This document shows, in pieces, positions 15,501 through 22,579 of a stretch of 30,713 nucleotides of DNA; the first letter of the stretch is position 1, and every line of letters starts with the position of its first letter. The position numbers and the translations under genes are program-made. The stretch comes from CAYVIB01 sp964451365. Lineage in GTDB: Bacteria > Pseudomonadota > Gammaproteobacteria > Pseudomonadales > Cellvibrionaceae. The stretch lies in assembly GCA_964451365.1 (NCBI GenBank), contig CAYVIB010000045.1, positions 1-30,713 of the forward strand, read 5' to 3'. The notes under the pieces were generated by a model. That model made no database searches. It was not told the origin of the DNA and saw nothing but the letters and a program-made list of their open reading frames with translations.

Positions 15501-17565
15501 TGTTGTTGATGTTTTCGGGGCGAAATACCGTCAGGCCCTGTGTGCTGCCAAGATACAGCTCGCCATTGTGATAAACAGAGGCGGCTTTATTCATGACATT
15601 GCCTGCCAGTCCACTTCCCCGGTAAAAATTGTTGAAGCTTTCGGTAGCCGGATTAAACCGGCTTAGTCCTCTTAACGTGCTGAACCAGAGGAAGCCTTGG
15701 GAATCCTCCTGTATGGCTGTCACTGTATTATTGGGTAACCCGTGCTCGGAGGTGTAATTGGTAAAGAATCCGGTATCGCGGTCGAGCTTGCTGATGCCGC
15801 CACTGGTTCCCACCCACAGATTTTGATTCGAGTCCTCGAAAATGCTGAGCACATAGTTGTGGATGATGGAATTGGGATCGCTGGGGTCGTTCAGGTAGCG
15901 TGTAAATATTTCCGTCTCGTGGTCGAATTTATTCAGGCCTTCCAGCGTGCCTATCCACAAGGTTCCGCTGCTGTCTTCGTACAAGGCCCGCATAAACCTG
16001 TGACTTAGACTGTTTGGGTTTGACGGGTTGGGGGCGTAGTGCTTGAATTGTTTCGTTGCGGGATCATAACGATCCAGCTTCCCTTCCTGGCTGCCGATCC
16101 ACAGGTAACCTCGACTATCGGTCAGCAACGCCCAAATGTAGGTACTGGATACACTATTTTCATTGTCTGGGTCCGGCATGAAACGGGTGAAAGAATCGGT
16201 TTCGGGTTCGTAACGACTCAGGCCTCCGGACCAGGTGCCGAACCAGTAACGACCGTCGGGGCCTTTCTCAATAGCCAGCACCGCGTTCGCTCCCAGGCTG
16301 TTTTTATCGTCCGGGTTGTGCTTGTAGCGTTTAAAGGCACCCGACTTCCGGTCGAAAAGGTTCAATCCTCCTTCGGTGCCCACCCACATTTTGCCTTCCC
16401 CCGCTTCATGGATGGCGTTGACGGTGTTGTTGATGATTGAACGGGGGTTCGCCGGGTCGTAGCGATACACACTGAACGCGGAAGCTGAACGATTGAGGTA
16501 ATCCACACCGGATGGGAACAGGCCAATCCACACGTTGCCGTTGGAGTCTTCAAAAATATCCCTGACCTGATCGCTCCCCAGGCTGTCGTTGTTGTATGCG
16601 TTATGACGATAGTGTGTGAAGCGGCCTGTTTCCGGGTTGTACACGTTAAGCCCGCCGTGGTCGGTGGAAATCCACATATGGTCGTTGCGATCAAAGTAAA
16701 TCTTCCACAACCGGTTGCTGCTTAAACTGTTGTTGTCGGAATCGTCAGTGGAGAAATGCTCGAAAGTTTCTCCCATCTGGTCGAATTTATAAAGACCGTT
16801 GTCTGTTGCCAGCCAGAGGTTGAGTTTTTTGTCCTGCTTGATATCACGGATACTGTTGTCGAGGATATTCCGCTCGTTGTTGGAGTAGTGTTTAAAATTG
16901 GTGAATTGGCCCGTTCTCCTGTTCATCAGGTTCAAGCCACCATACTGGGTCCCCACCCAGAAGTTGTTCAGGTGATCTTCGTAAAGGGTCAGAACAAAAT
17001 TGTCGCTCAGGGAGTGGCGGTCGTTTGGATCGTTCTGAAAGTGAATAAACGTTTCATTTTCCCGGTCAAACAAATCGAGGCCGTCGCGGGTACCAATCCA
17101 CAGGTTGTTCTGTTTGTCCTCGTAAATGGTGTATACATCATTACTGATGATGCTGTTGGGGTTATTACTGTCTTTTTGATAGCGGATGAAATGATTTTTT
17201 TCCCGATCGAAGAGGTTCAGGCCGTTGGGCGTCGCAACCCAAAGGTTGCCCTGATGGTCTTCGACGATTTCCCAAACGAAACTGTGGCTGATACTGTGGG
17301 AATCTTTTGCATCATGGCGATAGACAGTAAATGTATGGCCGTTGTAGCGCGCGAGGCCATTTCCTCCGCCGAACCACATAAAACCCTCACTATCCTGGAA
17401 AATGACATTGGTCTCCGCAATCGCCAGGTTTTGTTCGGTAATAACATGTTCAAAGCGGTAATTAGCCCATACTGCGTGGCTGGAGGTGAGGCCGGCAAAG
17501 GCGATCACTAATAAATGACGCAGGGCAGCATAAACACGGGTATAAAGGGAAATGTTGGCGTGCAT
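12574..17565 (-). CDS. Propeller-type hybrid sensor kinase with receiver, GAF-like region and GGDEF domain
   Basis: The product is 1663 residues. Signal peptide about 1-34; a dozen or more two-component-regulator propeller repeats about 38-700 (pattern D..G..W.GT..GL..); Y_Y_Y domain about 745-805 (YKYKMEGFDRDW, NPGRYTFRV); transmembrane helix about 813-833; HisKA with phospho-acceptor His865 in SHELRTP; HATPase (NLIGNALKFTP, DTGIGIP, GTGLGLSV); receiver with Asp1173 in LLDVMMP and the conserved Lys in FLVKPVS; coiled segment; GAF-like region about 1250-1470; GGDEF with intact GGEEF near 1531. The c-di-GMP inhibitory RxxD site is replaced by GDQD. The periplasmic part should sense a ligand, as in Bacteroides hybrid systems that bind oligosaccharides; output is probably cyclic-di-GMP rather than an AraC regulator. 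Placed among cellulase genes. No clear Shine-Dalgarno precedes the ATG. Confidence 0.93.
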   Translation of the reverse strand: MHANISLYTRVYAALRHLLVIAFAGLTSSHAVWANYRFEHVITEQNLAIAETNVIFQDSEGFMWFGGGNGLARYNGHTFTVYRHDAKDSHSISHSFVWEIVEDHQGNLWVATPNGLNLFDREKNHFIRYQKDSNNPNSIISNDVYTIYEDKQNNLWIGTRDGLDLFDRENETFIHFQNDPNDRHSLSDNFVLTLYEDHLNNFWVGTQYGGLNLMNRRTGQFTNFKHYSNNERNILDNSIRDIKQDKKLNLWLATDNGLYKFDQMGETFEHFSTDDSDNNSLSSNRLWKIYFDRNDHMWISTDHGGLNVYNPETGRFTHYRHNAYNNDSLGSDQVRDIFEDSNGNVWIGLFPSGVDYLNRSASAFSVYRYDPANPRSIINNTVNAIHEAGEGKMWVGTEGGLNLFDRKSGAFKRYKHNPDDKNSLGANAVLAIEKGPDGRYWFGTWSGGLSRYEPETDSFTRFMPDPDNENSVSSTYIWALLTDSRGYLWIGSQEGKLDRYDPATKQFKHYAPNPSNPNSLSHRFMRALYEDSSGTLWIGTLEGLNKFDHETEIFTRYLNDPSDPNSIIHNYVLSIFEDSNQNLWVGTSGGISKLDRDTGFFTNYTSEHGLPNNTVTAIQEDSQGFLWFSTLRGLSRFNPATESFNNFYRGSGLAGNVMNKAASVYHNGELYLGSTQGLTVFRPENINNNAFIPPVHITDFKIFNRSVEIGGENSILKKHISRTEEITLDHNQSMFAFEFAALNFQNPERNAYKYKMEGFDRDWIEAGNRYTATYTNLNPGRYTFRVLGSNNDQIWNEDGASIDVEILPPPWKTWWANTLYVIIILGLFYLFVRQQKTKIEYEKQQVSRLKTIDKMKDEFLANTSHELRTPLNGIIGLTEALIDDTSGQISEQARAQLQTIAGSGRRLSSLINDILDFSKIKNTGLELELRTVDFNVICRSVAALTAPLAAKKNIEIITDVPNDPTPVWADEDRLQQILYNLIGNALKFTPAGHIRIYTEIDEKDVNVFIEDTGIGIPESDMEMIFESFSQAHGGASREYEGTGLGLSVARNLIRLHNGEISVTSEVSKGSTFKFNLKRSDQAVTPSRMQEASSRLNAVVDIVSDNDNEVVVTDSPNVDSKKFHVLVVDDDEINRQVLIKQLSLHEYHTSEAASGEEAINIVNSDSSVDLVLLDVMMPRMTGYETARIIRKTREVHELPIIFITAKHLASDLVEGFLSGGNDFLVKPVSKNELLSRTKTHLRLLDFTRNLEKLVKERTRTLKNAHDALETLDNVVKSINSQTSLEGLVDVMLKESLNLFRQSRYAAFWLRDEQNEVFKIVSSIGETGNPNLFIRKLEQEDVWMLIDECRASREGDTFVIGSKKFPLFINRPDNIDSLMLMAIDIDDQMPALLVVANEKNVGAFDEQDRKTFGKLQTHAVSAVSKARILESLQLQNHKLGEASLTDPLTGLRNRRFFIENIPADVQESSAKYEANTSASTFPRNSDILFMLIDIDHFKDINDTYGHKAGDITLMQFSTILRSVVGDQDYLVRWGGEEFMVVIRFCSRDKAGMLAEQLREAVQNHSFDVGNGRHVKKTCSIGFSYFPFYQDFPNAFDWEQIVDIADKSLSIAKKTGVNNWLGIYGRAGGSNKLSYKELAAKPEKSAKNRSMVVQTSVTSKQSINWN

Positions 17566-17740
17566 TATAGTTATATTATTTAGGCGTCGTTACTTCAGGC
17601 CGGAAATGTCTTAACGGCAGTGTAAGGATAAGACTATTGAGGCAATTATAAAACATAGGCTTTTACAAATTTCGTATCCGGTTTTTAAAGATTAATTGAA
17701 ACCGGAGAATGCGTAAAGCCGGGCTGCTCTTCCCCCGGGC

Positions 17741-17770
17741 AAAAAAAAACCCCTGGGTCAGGGGTTTTTT
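17741..17770 (-). terminator. Strong bidirectional terminator after the GH5 gene
   Basis: AACCCCTG (17748-17755) pairs with CAGGGGTT (17759-17766). On the minus strand it is followed by nine T (A run 17741-17749); on the plus strand by six T. It isolates the GH5 gene from the sensor gene. Confidence 0.9.
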
Positions 17771-17820
17771 AATGGTCAGGTCATCAATTCTTTTAGTAGT
17801 TTTGGTGTCTTTGTCGCTCT

Positions 17821-17850
17821 CTCTTCATAGGGTTTAGTTTTTTTCGACAC
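17821..17850 (-). promoter_or_regulatory. Conserved leader-like element, copy 3 (no long gene attached)
   Basis: Minus strand: GTGTCGAAAAAAACTAAACC followed by CTATGAAGAG, resembling the leader of the two CBM2 genes. It is followed not by a protein gene but by a possible 11-codon frame (MKRERQRHQNY) and then the terminator at 17741-17770. It may be the remnant of a lost gene or an attenuator-like leader. Confidence 0.35.
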
Positions 17851-17868
17851 ATTGATGCCTGACCTGTC

Positions 17869-19824
17869 TCACAAGCAGGAGGGAGTTTGGTGGTTGCCGC
17901 TGTAACTCCCCTGAAATCCGAAGGTTGTTGATTGGCCGGGTGCCAAGGTCCCGTTGTAATTCATGTTACTGGCGTCGACCGTGCTGCCTTGCTTGTCGAA
18001 AACGGCATTCCAGCCGTGGGCATAGCTGTCGCCGGAACCCATCTGCAGCCTGACTTGCCACTGATTTATCGTGGAAGCCGAATTATTGGTAACCGTAATG
18101 TAAGCCACAAAGCCGCTTTGCCAGGAGTCTTCAGAGATACTACAGCTTACACCGCCGGGTGTCGGGCTCGGTGTTGGAGTCGGGCTCGGTGTTGGAGTCG
18201 GGCTCGGTGTTGGGGTCGGGCTCGGTGTTGGGGTCGGGCTCGGTGTTGGGGTCGGGCTCGGTGTTGGAGTCGGGTTCGGTGTTGGTGTCGGATCGACGAT
18301 TACAGGATCGTCAAAATGGGGCAGCAGCCAGGCGCCGGACTGGGTCAGATCGGCGGTTGTCCAGCCACCGGCCATGGATGCGGTGGGTTTCAGAATAGAT
18401 GAGGTTTCATCCTTGTTACCCAAGGACCAGTTGGCCCAGCTCAGTTGGTTGGCATTCATGAACTCCATCCACTGGGCGGCAATATTGAAGTTGGACGTAC
18501 TCGTGCCAACATCGGACGTCCCCCATTCAGTGACAAAAATAGCTAAACCGGCGTTGAGGGCGGTCTGGACCTTGTTTTTCATTTGGTTGATGTCATGTGT
18601 GGCCGCGTAGAAGTGGAACGAGTACATAACGTTGGAGAAGCCCAGCGGGTCTTGGGCCGCCTGGTCCACATCCTGGCTCCAGGTGGGAGTACCCACAACA
18701 ATGATATTGTCCGGATCATTCTGGCGAATGGCTGATATCACCGTGTTGGCGTAAGGCTTGACGTCGCGGCTCCAGTTAACCTGAGTGGGTTCGTTGGCAA
18801 TTTCATAGATGACGTTGGGGTACGAACCATATTCGGCGGAGATCTGGGTAAAAAAGTCGGTAGCTTCCTCGGTGTAGTTCGAGGGAATGTTGTGAATATG
18901 CCAGTCGACAATCACGTAGATCCCCGCGCTTATGGCGTCTTCAATCGCCATGCGGGTTCTGGCCATCATCGCATCGGGGTCGGCCATATAGCCACCCCAG
19001 TAGTCGCTGGCATCGGTCGGGGAGTAATCCTCGATATACATCGCAAGCCGAATGACCTCCGCGCCGAAGAACTGGGCAACGCTGGGGATGGTTTGGTTAT
19101 CCACCAGGGGAAACCACTGCAGGCCATGGGTGCTGATGCCCTGCAGCTGTACAGGATTGCCGTACTGATTGACCAGTTGCCCGTCGCTTACCTGTAACTG
19201 GCCGTTGGTACTGACGATATTCGCCTGAAAATCATTGGAGCCGGCGGAAGCTGGTTCGTTGCCTCCCAGACCGGTGGGTGTATAGGTATCGTGATTGGTC
19301 AGCAGGATTTTATCGAGGCCCACCTGGGGCCCGCCTTCCGCCTGGATCAGCCGGATAGTGTGACTGCCGGCGCTCAGGTTCATCGCCAGGCCGGAATTTG
19401 ACCAGGCCCATTTATCTATTTGGGACTGGGGACGGGTGTCCGCTGCCCAGCGGGTCCACTGGCTGTTATCGCTTACGCTGCCAGTGCCGTCGACGCTGAT
19501 CCAGTAAGGACGGATATTTGCCCAGGGGGCGGTTGTCCGCCCCCACAGGTAATAAGTGCCTGCGACAGGAACGGTCACATTAAAGACAATCCGGCCGTCG
19601 TCGCTGGAGCGCGAGGCGTAGTCAGCCCATTTCCATGAGGCGAGATAAATGGACTGGGACGTTATTGGACTGCTTTTGACGACTATCGGGTTGTATTCGG
19701 CGCCGGTTTCGGCTTCTACCCACAGGTACTGGTATCCGGCCACCTCACCGTTGTCTGCCCGGGCGGAGACGGCGAGTGTGGATAGTAAAGATAAAACGAC
19801 TGAAAAAGCGATTTTTGTATGCAT
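17869..19824 (-). CDS. Secreted GH5 endoglucanase with N-terminal CBM6/35-like module and C-terminal CBM2
   Basis: The product is 651 residues. Signal peptide about 1-24 (ends SARA); a galactose-binding-like module about 30-185 (WVEAETGAEYN, GTYYLWGRTTAP, GSHTIRLIQAEGG, LDKILLTN), of the CBM6/CBM35 superfamily; GH5 about 205-500, probably subfamily 2, with the acid/base Glu in IYEIANEPT (about 344) and nucleophile Glu in VTEWG (about 431); a Pro-Thr-Ser linker about 510-555; CBM2 about 556-651. It is a typical retaining endo-beta-1,4-glucanase. Its GH5 is related to that of the bifunctional cellulase (shared VIVDWHI, IYEIANEP, GTP.WSQDVD, SW.NWSL) but uses a Pro-Thr linker instead of poly-Ser. 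The ATG at 19824 gives a good signal peptide; AAGAGG lies rather far upstream (12 bases). Confidence 0.93.
   Translation of the reverse strand: MHTKIAFSVVLSLLSTLAVSARADNGEVAGYQYLWVEAETGAEYNPIVVKSSPITSQSIYLASWKWADYASRSSDDGRIVFNVTVPVAGTYYLWGRTTAPWANIRPYWISVDGTGSVSDNSQWTRWAADTRPQSQIDKWAWSNSGLAMNLSAGSHTIRLIQAEGGPQVGLDKILLTNHDTYTPTGLGGNEPASAGSNDFQANIVSTNGQLQVSDGQLVNQYGNPVQLQGISTHGLQWFPLVDNQTIPSVAQFFGAEVIRLAMYIEDYSPTDASDYWGGYMADPDAMMARTRMAIEDAISAGIYVIVDWHIHNIPSNYTEEATDFFTQISAEYGSYPNVIYEIANEPTQVNWSRDVKPYANTVISAIRQNDPDNIIVVGTPTWSQDVDQAAQDPLGFSNVMYSFHFYAATHDINQMKNKVQTALNAGLAIFVTEWGTSDVGTSTSNFNIAAQWMEFMNANQLSWANWSLGNKDETSSILKPTASMAGGWTTADLTQSGAWLLPHFDDPVIVDPTPTPNPTPTPSPTPTPSPTPTPSPTPTPSPTPTPSPTPTPSPTPGGVSCSISEDSWQSGFVAYITVTNNSASTINQWQVRLQMGSGDSYAHGWNAVFDKQGSTVDASNMNYNGTLAPGQSTTFGFQGSYSGNHQTPSCL
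18161..18286 (-). repeat. Seven tandem 18-bp repeats encoding a Pro-Thr-Ser linker
   Basis: Seven head-to-tail copies of GTCGGGCTCGGTGTTGGR encode (PTPTPS)n. The first six differ only at the last base and the seventh has two changes. The near identity shows recent slippage or unequal exchange, unlike the codon-mixed poly-Ser tracts. Confidence 0.9.
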
Positions 19825-20473
19825 TGGCGGTCGCGACCTCTTGGTGTCTGACGATTCTTATCATTGTCTGTGTCAGCGTTAGTTGGCGTACACACGTGCT
19901 GAGGACGGATAGTACCATTATGGAATTTGTGCGCAATATAAGTGCGTAACGGTTCACGACTACTTTTTTATGCGGTATTTGAATAACAGTTTTAAATTTT
20001 TATTGCAAATAAGTTATTAAAACTGTAAATCCAAACGCCTGGCGCCTTTTTACCTGATGAGAAGGGGTTTGATGGCTGGGTGAAACTATTAACAAAATTG
20101 TCATTTTGAGCAGGAATGGCGTCGGGGACGTCAATCCGCTCATATTGCGCCCATTACCGATGTTAATCAGATAGCATAAATAATCACTGGCGTCATAAAC
20201 ATCTTTTATATTGGCCAAATTCTCTTTTTTATTAATTTTAATTTTAAGAAAATAATTTTTTAATAAAAAAAAGTTTAAAAAAATGAAAAAATATTGCCCG
20301 GAATCATCTGTTTTGGTGACATTTAGGGGTTATTTTCGGCGCGTCATTAAACCTGCAGGCGCGTTAAAGAAAGTGGAGAGATATCCTTTTGCAGCGTTTT
20401 TGAAAAGGTAATCGGCGCGGGACGGGTTGTGGGGAAATGCCCGTCTTTCGGGGCCTGCAGAGGATTTAGGCAA
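19825..20473. other. AT-rich gene-free region upstream of the GH5 gene
   Basis: About 650 bases with no supported gene. It must contain the GH5 promoter near 19825-19950. TGTCAGCGTTAGTT at 19869-19882 is faintly similar to a LacI-type box but too degenerate to call. The stretch 20221-20300 is extremely A/T-rich. Nothing else is recognised. Confidence 0.5.
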
Positions 20474-20498
20474 TAAAAAAGGGGGGCATCGCCCCCCT
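20474..20498 (-). terminator. Strong minus-strand terminator downstream of the porin remnant
   Basis: AGGGGGGC and GCCCCCCT (20480-20498, loop ATC) form a perfect 8-bp GC stem; on the minus strand seven T follow (A run 20474-20480). It would end transcripts coming from the decayed genes at 20739-22199, about 240 bases after the porin stop. Confidence 0.88.
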
Positions 20499-20520
20499 AA
20501 AATCATGTTTGCGAAGACAT

Positions 20521-20535
20521 CCCTATGAAGAGGAA
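20521..20535 (+). promoter_or_regulatory. Conserved leader-like element, copy 4 (opposite strand, orphan)
   Basis: CCCTATGAAGAGGAA on the plus strand shares 14 bases (CCTATGAAGAGGAA) with the leader of the bifunctional cellulase gene, preceded by GTTTGCGAAGAC, which resembles the GTTTCGAC block. No gene follows on the plus strand. It may mark a lost gene. Confidence 0.35.
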
Positions 20536-20696
20536 TGGTTTTCACGAGAACCAGTATAACTCATTAAAAACGAAGTGATCAGCCTTTTTTTCTGGATCAC
20601 ATTTTCCTGCGGCTATTGTCCCGATTGGGTTTGAACCGGGATGCGGGACCGCCAGACGATGGAGTTCGGTTGAACTTAAAGTAACTTCCAAGTCAT

Positions 20697-20710
20697 TGGT
20701 AGCGCTAACA
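20697..20710. promoter_or_regulatory. XylR-type LacI-family operator, orphan
   Basis: TGGTAGCGCTAACA is, from memory, identical to the XylR box described for xylan-utilisation genes in Xanthomonas. The core TTAGCGCTAA-like palindrome is typical of LacI-family sites. It sits between the porin remnant and the terminator, 870 bases before the GH5 gene, with no intact gene directly beside it. Confidence 0.55.
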
Positions 20711-20738
20711 TTTAACATGTTCGCATCATCTTCCTCTG

Positions 20739-21215
20739 CTAGAAGCTCAAATTGGCCATTAACCAGAATTTGGTAGTGTCCGCACCAAAATCATCCGCGC
20801 TATAGTCTGCAAATTTGGCAAGAATGCCCATTGGGCCGGCTTTTCCCGCGAAAGCGAACCCCATTTCAGAGCCCAGATCATTGGCCGGTAGTACAGAAGG
20901 ATCGTCGGAACTCAGTTGGTGGTATACGAAAGTGGCTGTGACGGGCCCTAATTTGCCCCCAACGGATGTATACAGGTCTTTGATGCCGCCAGGGATATTG
21001 CCGCTGCCGCCTCCGAGAAAGACATCTGCCCAGCCCTGAAAAGCGTGCAGCGTTGCCAGCGGCGTAATAAATTGACCATTGGCGCCGTCCGACTCAAGTA
21101 CCTCGTAACCGGCCTTGACTGTCGCGGGTCCGAGAGCAATGCTGCCTTTCAGCAAGGTATAGGTTACGCTGTAGTCAGCCGGGTTGCTACCGGCCTCGGA
21201 CTGAGTGGCAACCTC
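20739..21215 (-). pseudogene. Porin C-terminal fragment (alginate-export/OprD-like outer-membrane protein)
   Basis: About 158 codons of an outer-membrane beta-barrel without an N-terminus or signal peptide. Alternating beta strands are clear (GPATVKAGYEVLESDGANGQ, LGPVTATFVYHQLSS, MGILAKFADYSADDF) and the end, FWLMANLSF, is a proper porin C-terminus with terminal Phe. The stretch FITPLATLHAFQGWADVFL is typical of gammaproteobacterial porins found near nitrate-assimilation genes. The reading frame is intact from 21215 to the stop but begins directly at the junction with the ABC ATPase fragment, so the gene has lost its 5' half. It is followed by a strong terminator. Whether an internal start is still used cannot be told; a functional protein is unlikely. 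Confidence 0.7.
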
Positions 21216-21216
21216 G

Positions 21217-21557
21217 GCGGGTCAGCGAATCGAGCATGCCGAAGGGCTCGTCAAGCAAAAGCAGTTTGGGGGAGAGCGCGAACGCGCGGGCGATGCCGAC
21301 CCGCTGCTTCATGCCGTTGGAAAGTCGGACGCTTTTTTGTCCATGGCATCGGCCAATCCAACACGGGAAAGGTAGTATTCAACAATTTCCTTTCGTTCCC
21401 GCCGGCTGCCGTGCGGATAAACCTTTTCCACACCGAGGGCCACATTTTCCCTCGCGGTCAACCATGGAAACAGGCTTGGTGCCTCGAATACCACGCCGCG
21501 ATCGGGGCCCGCGGCGGTGATTTTCTTGCCGTCCAGTACAATGCCCCCGCCGCTGCT
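21217..21557 (-). pseudogene. ABC transporter ATPase fragment, nitrate/taurine (NrtD-SsuB) type, frameshifted
   Basis: The first part reads SSGGGIVLDGKKITAAGPDR, then a Q-loop region with Glu in place of the usual Gln (GVVFEAPSLFPWLTARENVA), and ends at DKKASDFPTA. A one-base shift near 21320-21330 then gives LSNGMKQRVGIARAFALSPK and LLLLDEPFGMLDSLTR, the ABC signature and Walker B. The Walker A part and the C-terminal third are missing. Sequence style (GPDRGVVF, LSxGMKQR) fits NrtC/NrtD, TauB or SsuB ATPases that energise nitrate or sulfonate uptake. It joins the porin fragment without a gap. Clearly non-functional. Confidence 0.8.
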
Positions 21558-21993
21558 TGCTGTGTACATTGATATTGCCACCGAGCAGGCGCACCAACTC
21601 ACGCGAAGCTTCACCGTCAGCTCACTCGCCCGGTCGTTAAAGCCTAGTTCAAGCACCGCCGCGGTTTTCCCTTGCCAAACGCCGAGCCATACGTGAGGTA
21701 TCCGTCGGGTACGTCGTGCAGGAGGAGAGTACGTTTATCAATAATTGCGCGACCGAGCAGGCCATTGTTGTAGTCGATGGCTTCGGGTGTGGCCTGTTTA
21801 TCAATACCATATTCGCGATGCGCAGAAAATTGTCTTTATTCCGGATGTAAATAACAGCGGCGCAGGCATCCAGGTAATCCGCAAAAAAACGCAGGATGTC
21901 CTTGCCCTGGGTGGGAAGGCTTTGATCGCCCTGCAGAATTTCAATAAGTTTTGTCTGGCCGGATTTAATCCATTTTTCCTCCTGAATGGACAT
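21553..21993 (-). pseudogene. GAF-domain sensor histidine kinase remnant
   Basis: From an ATG at 21993 the frame gives MSIQEEKWIKSGQTKLIEIL and the start of a GAF domain (FFADYLDACAAVIYI). After a one-base shift near 21825 the GAF continues in another frame (GIDKQATPEAIDYNNGLLGR, LLLHDVPDGYL, YGSAFGKGKP) and returns to the first frame for AVLELGFNDRASELTV, the usual end of a GAF. The dimerisation and most of the ATPase domain are deleted; 21553-21615 still encodes GEASRELVRLLGGNINVHSK, the end of a HATPase_c domain, which overlaps the beginning of the ABC fragment in a different frame. AGGAGGA-like sequence is not seen before the ATG. This family usually forms hybrid kinases with HAMP, GAF, HATPase and receiver domains. 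Confidence 0.75.
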
Positions 21994-21999
21994 TTTATT

Positions 22000-22199
22000 T
22001 CAAATAAAAAAGTATCCGACGATCGCCATCATCCAGGTACTGGCGATGTCCAGGCCCCGGTTCACTTTGGCAACCTGTGGGTCGATGCCCTTGGCGTCTA
22101 GGAGCTGATGGCCAGCAATGACGTAACGGCGATGGCCGCATAGACAGGCGTTCTCGGTCGCCAGGCCAGAAGGAATATCGCAAGCGGCACGGCATACAT
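22000..22199 (-). pseudogene. Small membrane-protein remnant, unidentified
   Basis: An ATG at 22199 starts MYAVPLAIFLLAWRPRTPVY and AAIAVTSLLAISS then stops; a shifted frame continues DAKGIDPQVAKVNRGLDIAS and TWMMAIVGYFFI to a stop at 22000, only a few bases before the GAF-kinase ATG. Together they suggest a short protein with two or three membrane helices that carries a frameshift near 22100. I do not recognise the family. Confidence 0.4.
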
Positions 22200-22579
22200 T
22201 ACAGGTTTGTTTTTATCATTATATTGTTCATTTGTCCTGTTATTGAGCTCGCAATCGCGCTTTCCATGGATGCATTGACCAAATATATTATTTGCTGATT
22301 TTTTAAAATCGCACGGATTTTTAATTCAAACCCGATACTGAAGCATCGCTGGGATGCGTGGGACGTGTTGATTCCCGAGTTGTAAAGCACCCGTCGGGGG
22401 CGCAGGGTAAGCTGCATAATACTGGAAGCTTGATCATAATCAAGCACAAATAATTTGCCGCGCGGATAATATAATTTTTACATTCCGATTGATAAAATGA
22501 TTATGCGCGAGGGAATTTTGAGATAGATGCTATCATTACCCGCAAATGAAAATTAAAAATAACAACTTTTTGTGTGAGT
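22200..22579. other. Gene-free region between the remnants and the glycosyltransferase gene
   Basis: About 380 AT-rich bases. An 82-codon minus-strand frame exists (22199-22447) but has no ribosome binding site, no family features and unusual composition. A small GATAG/CTATC hairpin at 22522-22534 has no T run. No terminator for the glycosyltransferase gene is evident. Confidence 0.4.

Larger units (their letters stand above)
17566..17868 (-). other. Gap between GH5 and sensor-kinase genes
   Basis: This 303-base gap holds leader element copy 3 (17821-17850), the terminator at 17741-17770 and, nearer the sensor gene, about 170 AT-rich bases that should contain its promoter. No gene is seen apart from a possible 11-codon open frame starting inside the leader element. 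Confidence 0.5.

Noticed and set aside
18161..18286. Tandem repeats as a CRISPR array
   Set aside because: The copies are directly adjacent without spacers and encode a Pro-Thr-Ser linker in frame.
19869..19882. TGTCAGCGTTAGTT as a XylR-like site before the GH5 gene
   Set aside because: Too many mismatches to the box and no symmetry; kept only as a remark.
20330..20545. Minus-strand 71-codon frame
   Set aside because: It runs through a strong terminator hairpin and has no recognisable protein features.
20618..20649. tRNA-like stretch with GGTTCAAACC on the minus strand
   Set aside because: The arms do not pair as a T arm and no acceptor or anticodon arm can be built. Outer GTCCCG/CGGGAC gives only a loose hairpin.
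22199..22447. Minus-strand 82-codon frame
   Set aside because: No ribosome binding site or family similarity, in AT-rich sequence beside decayed genes.
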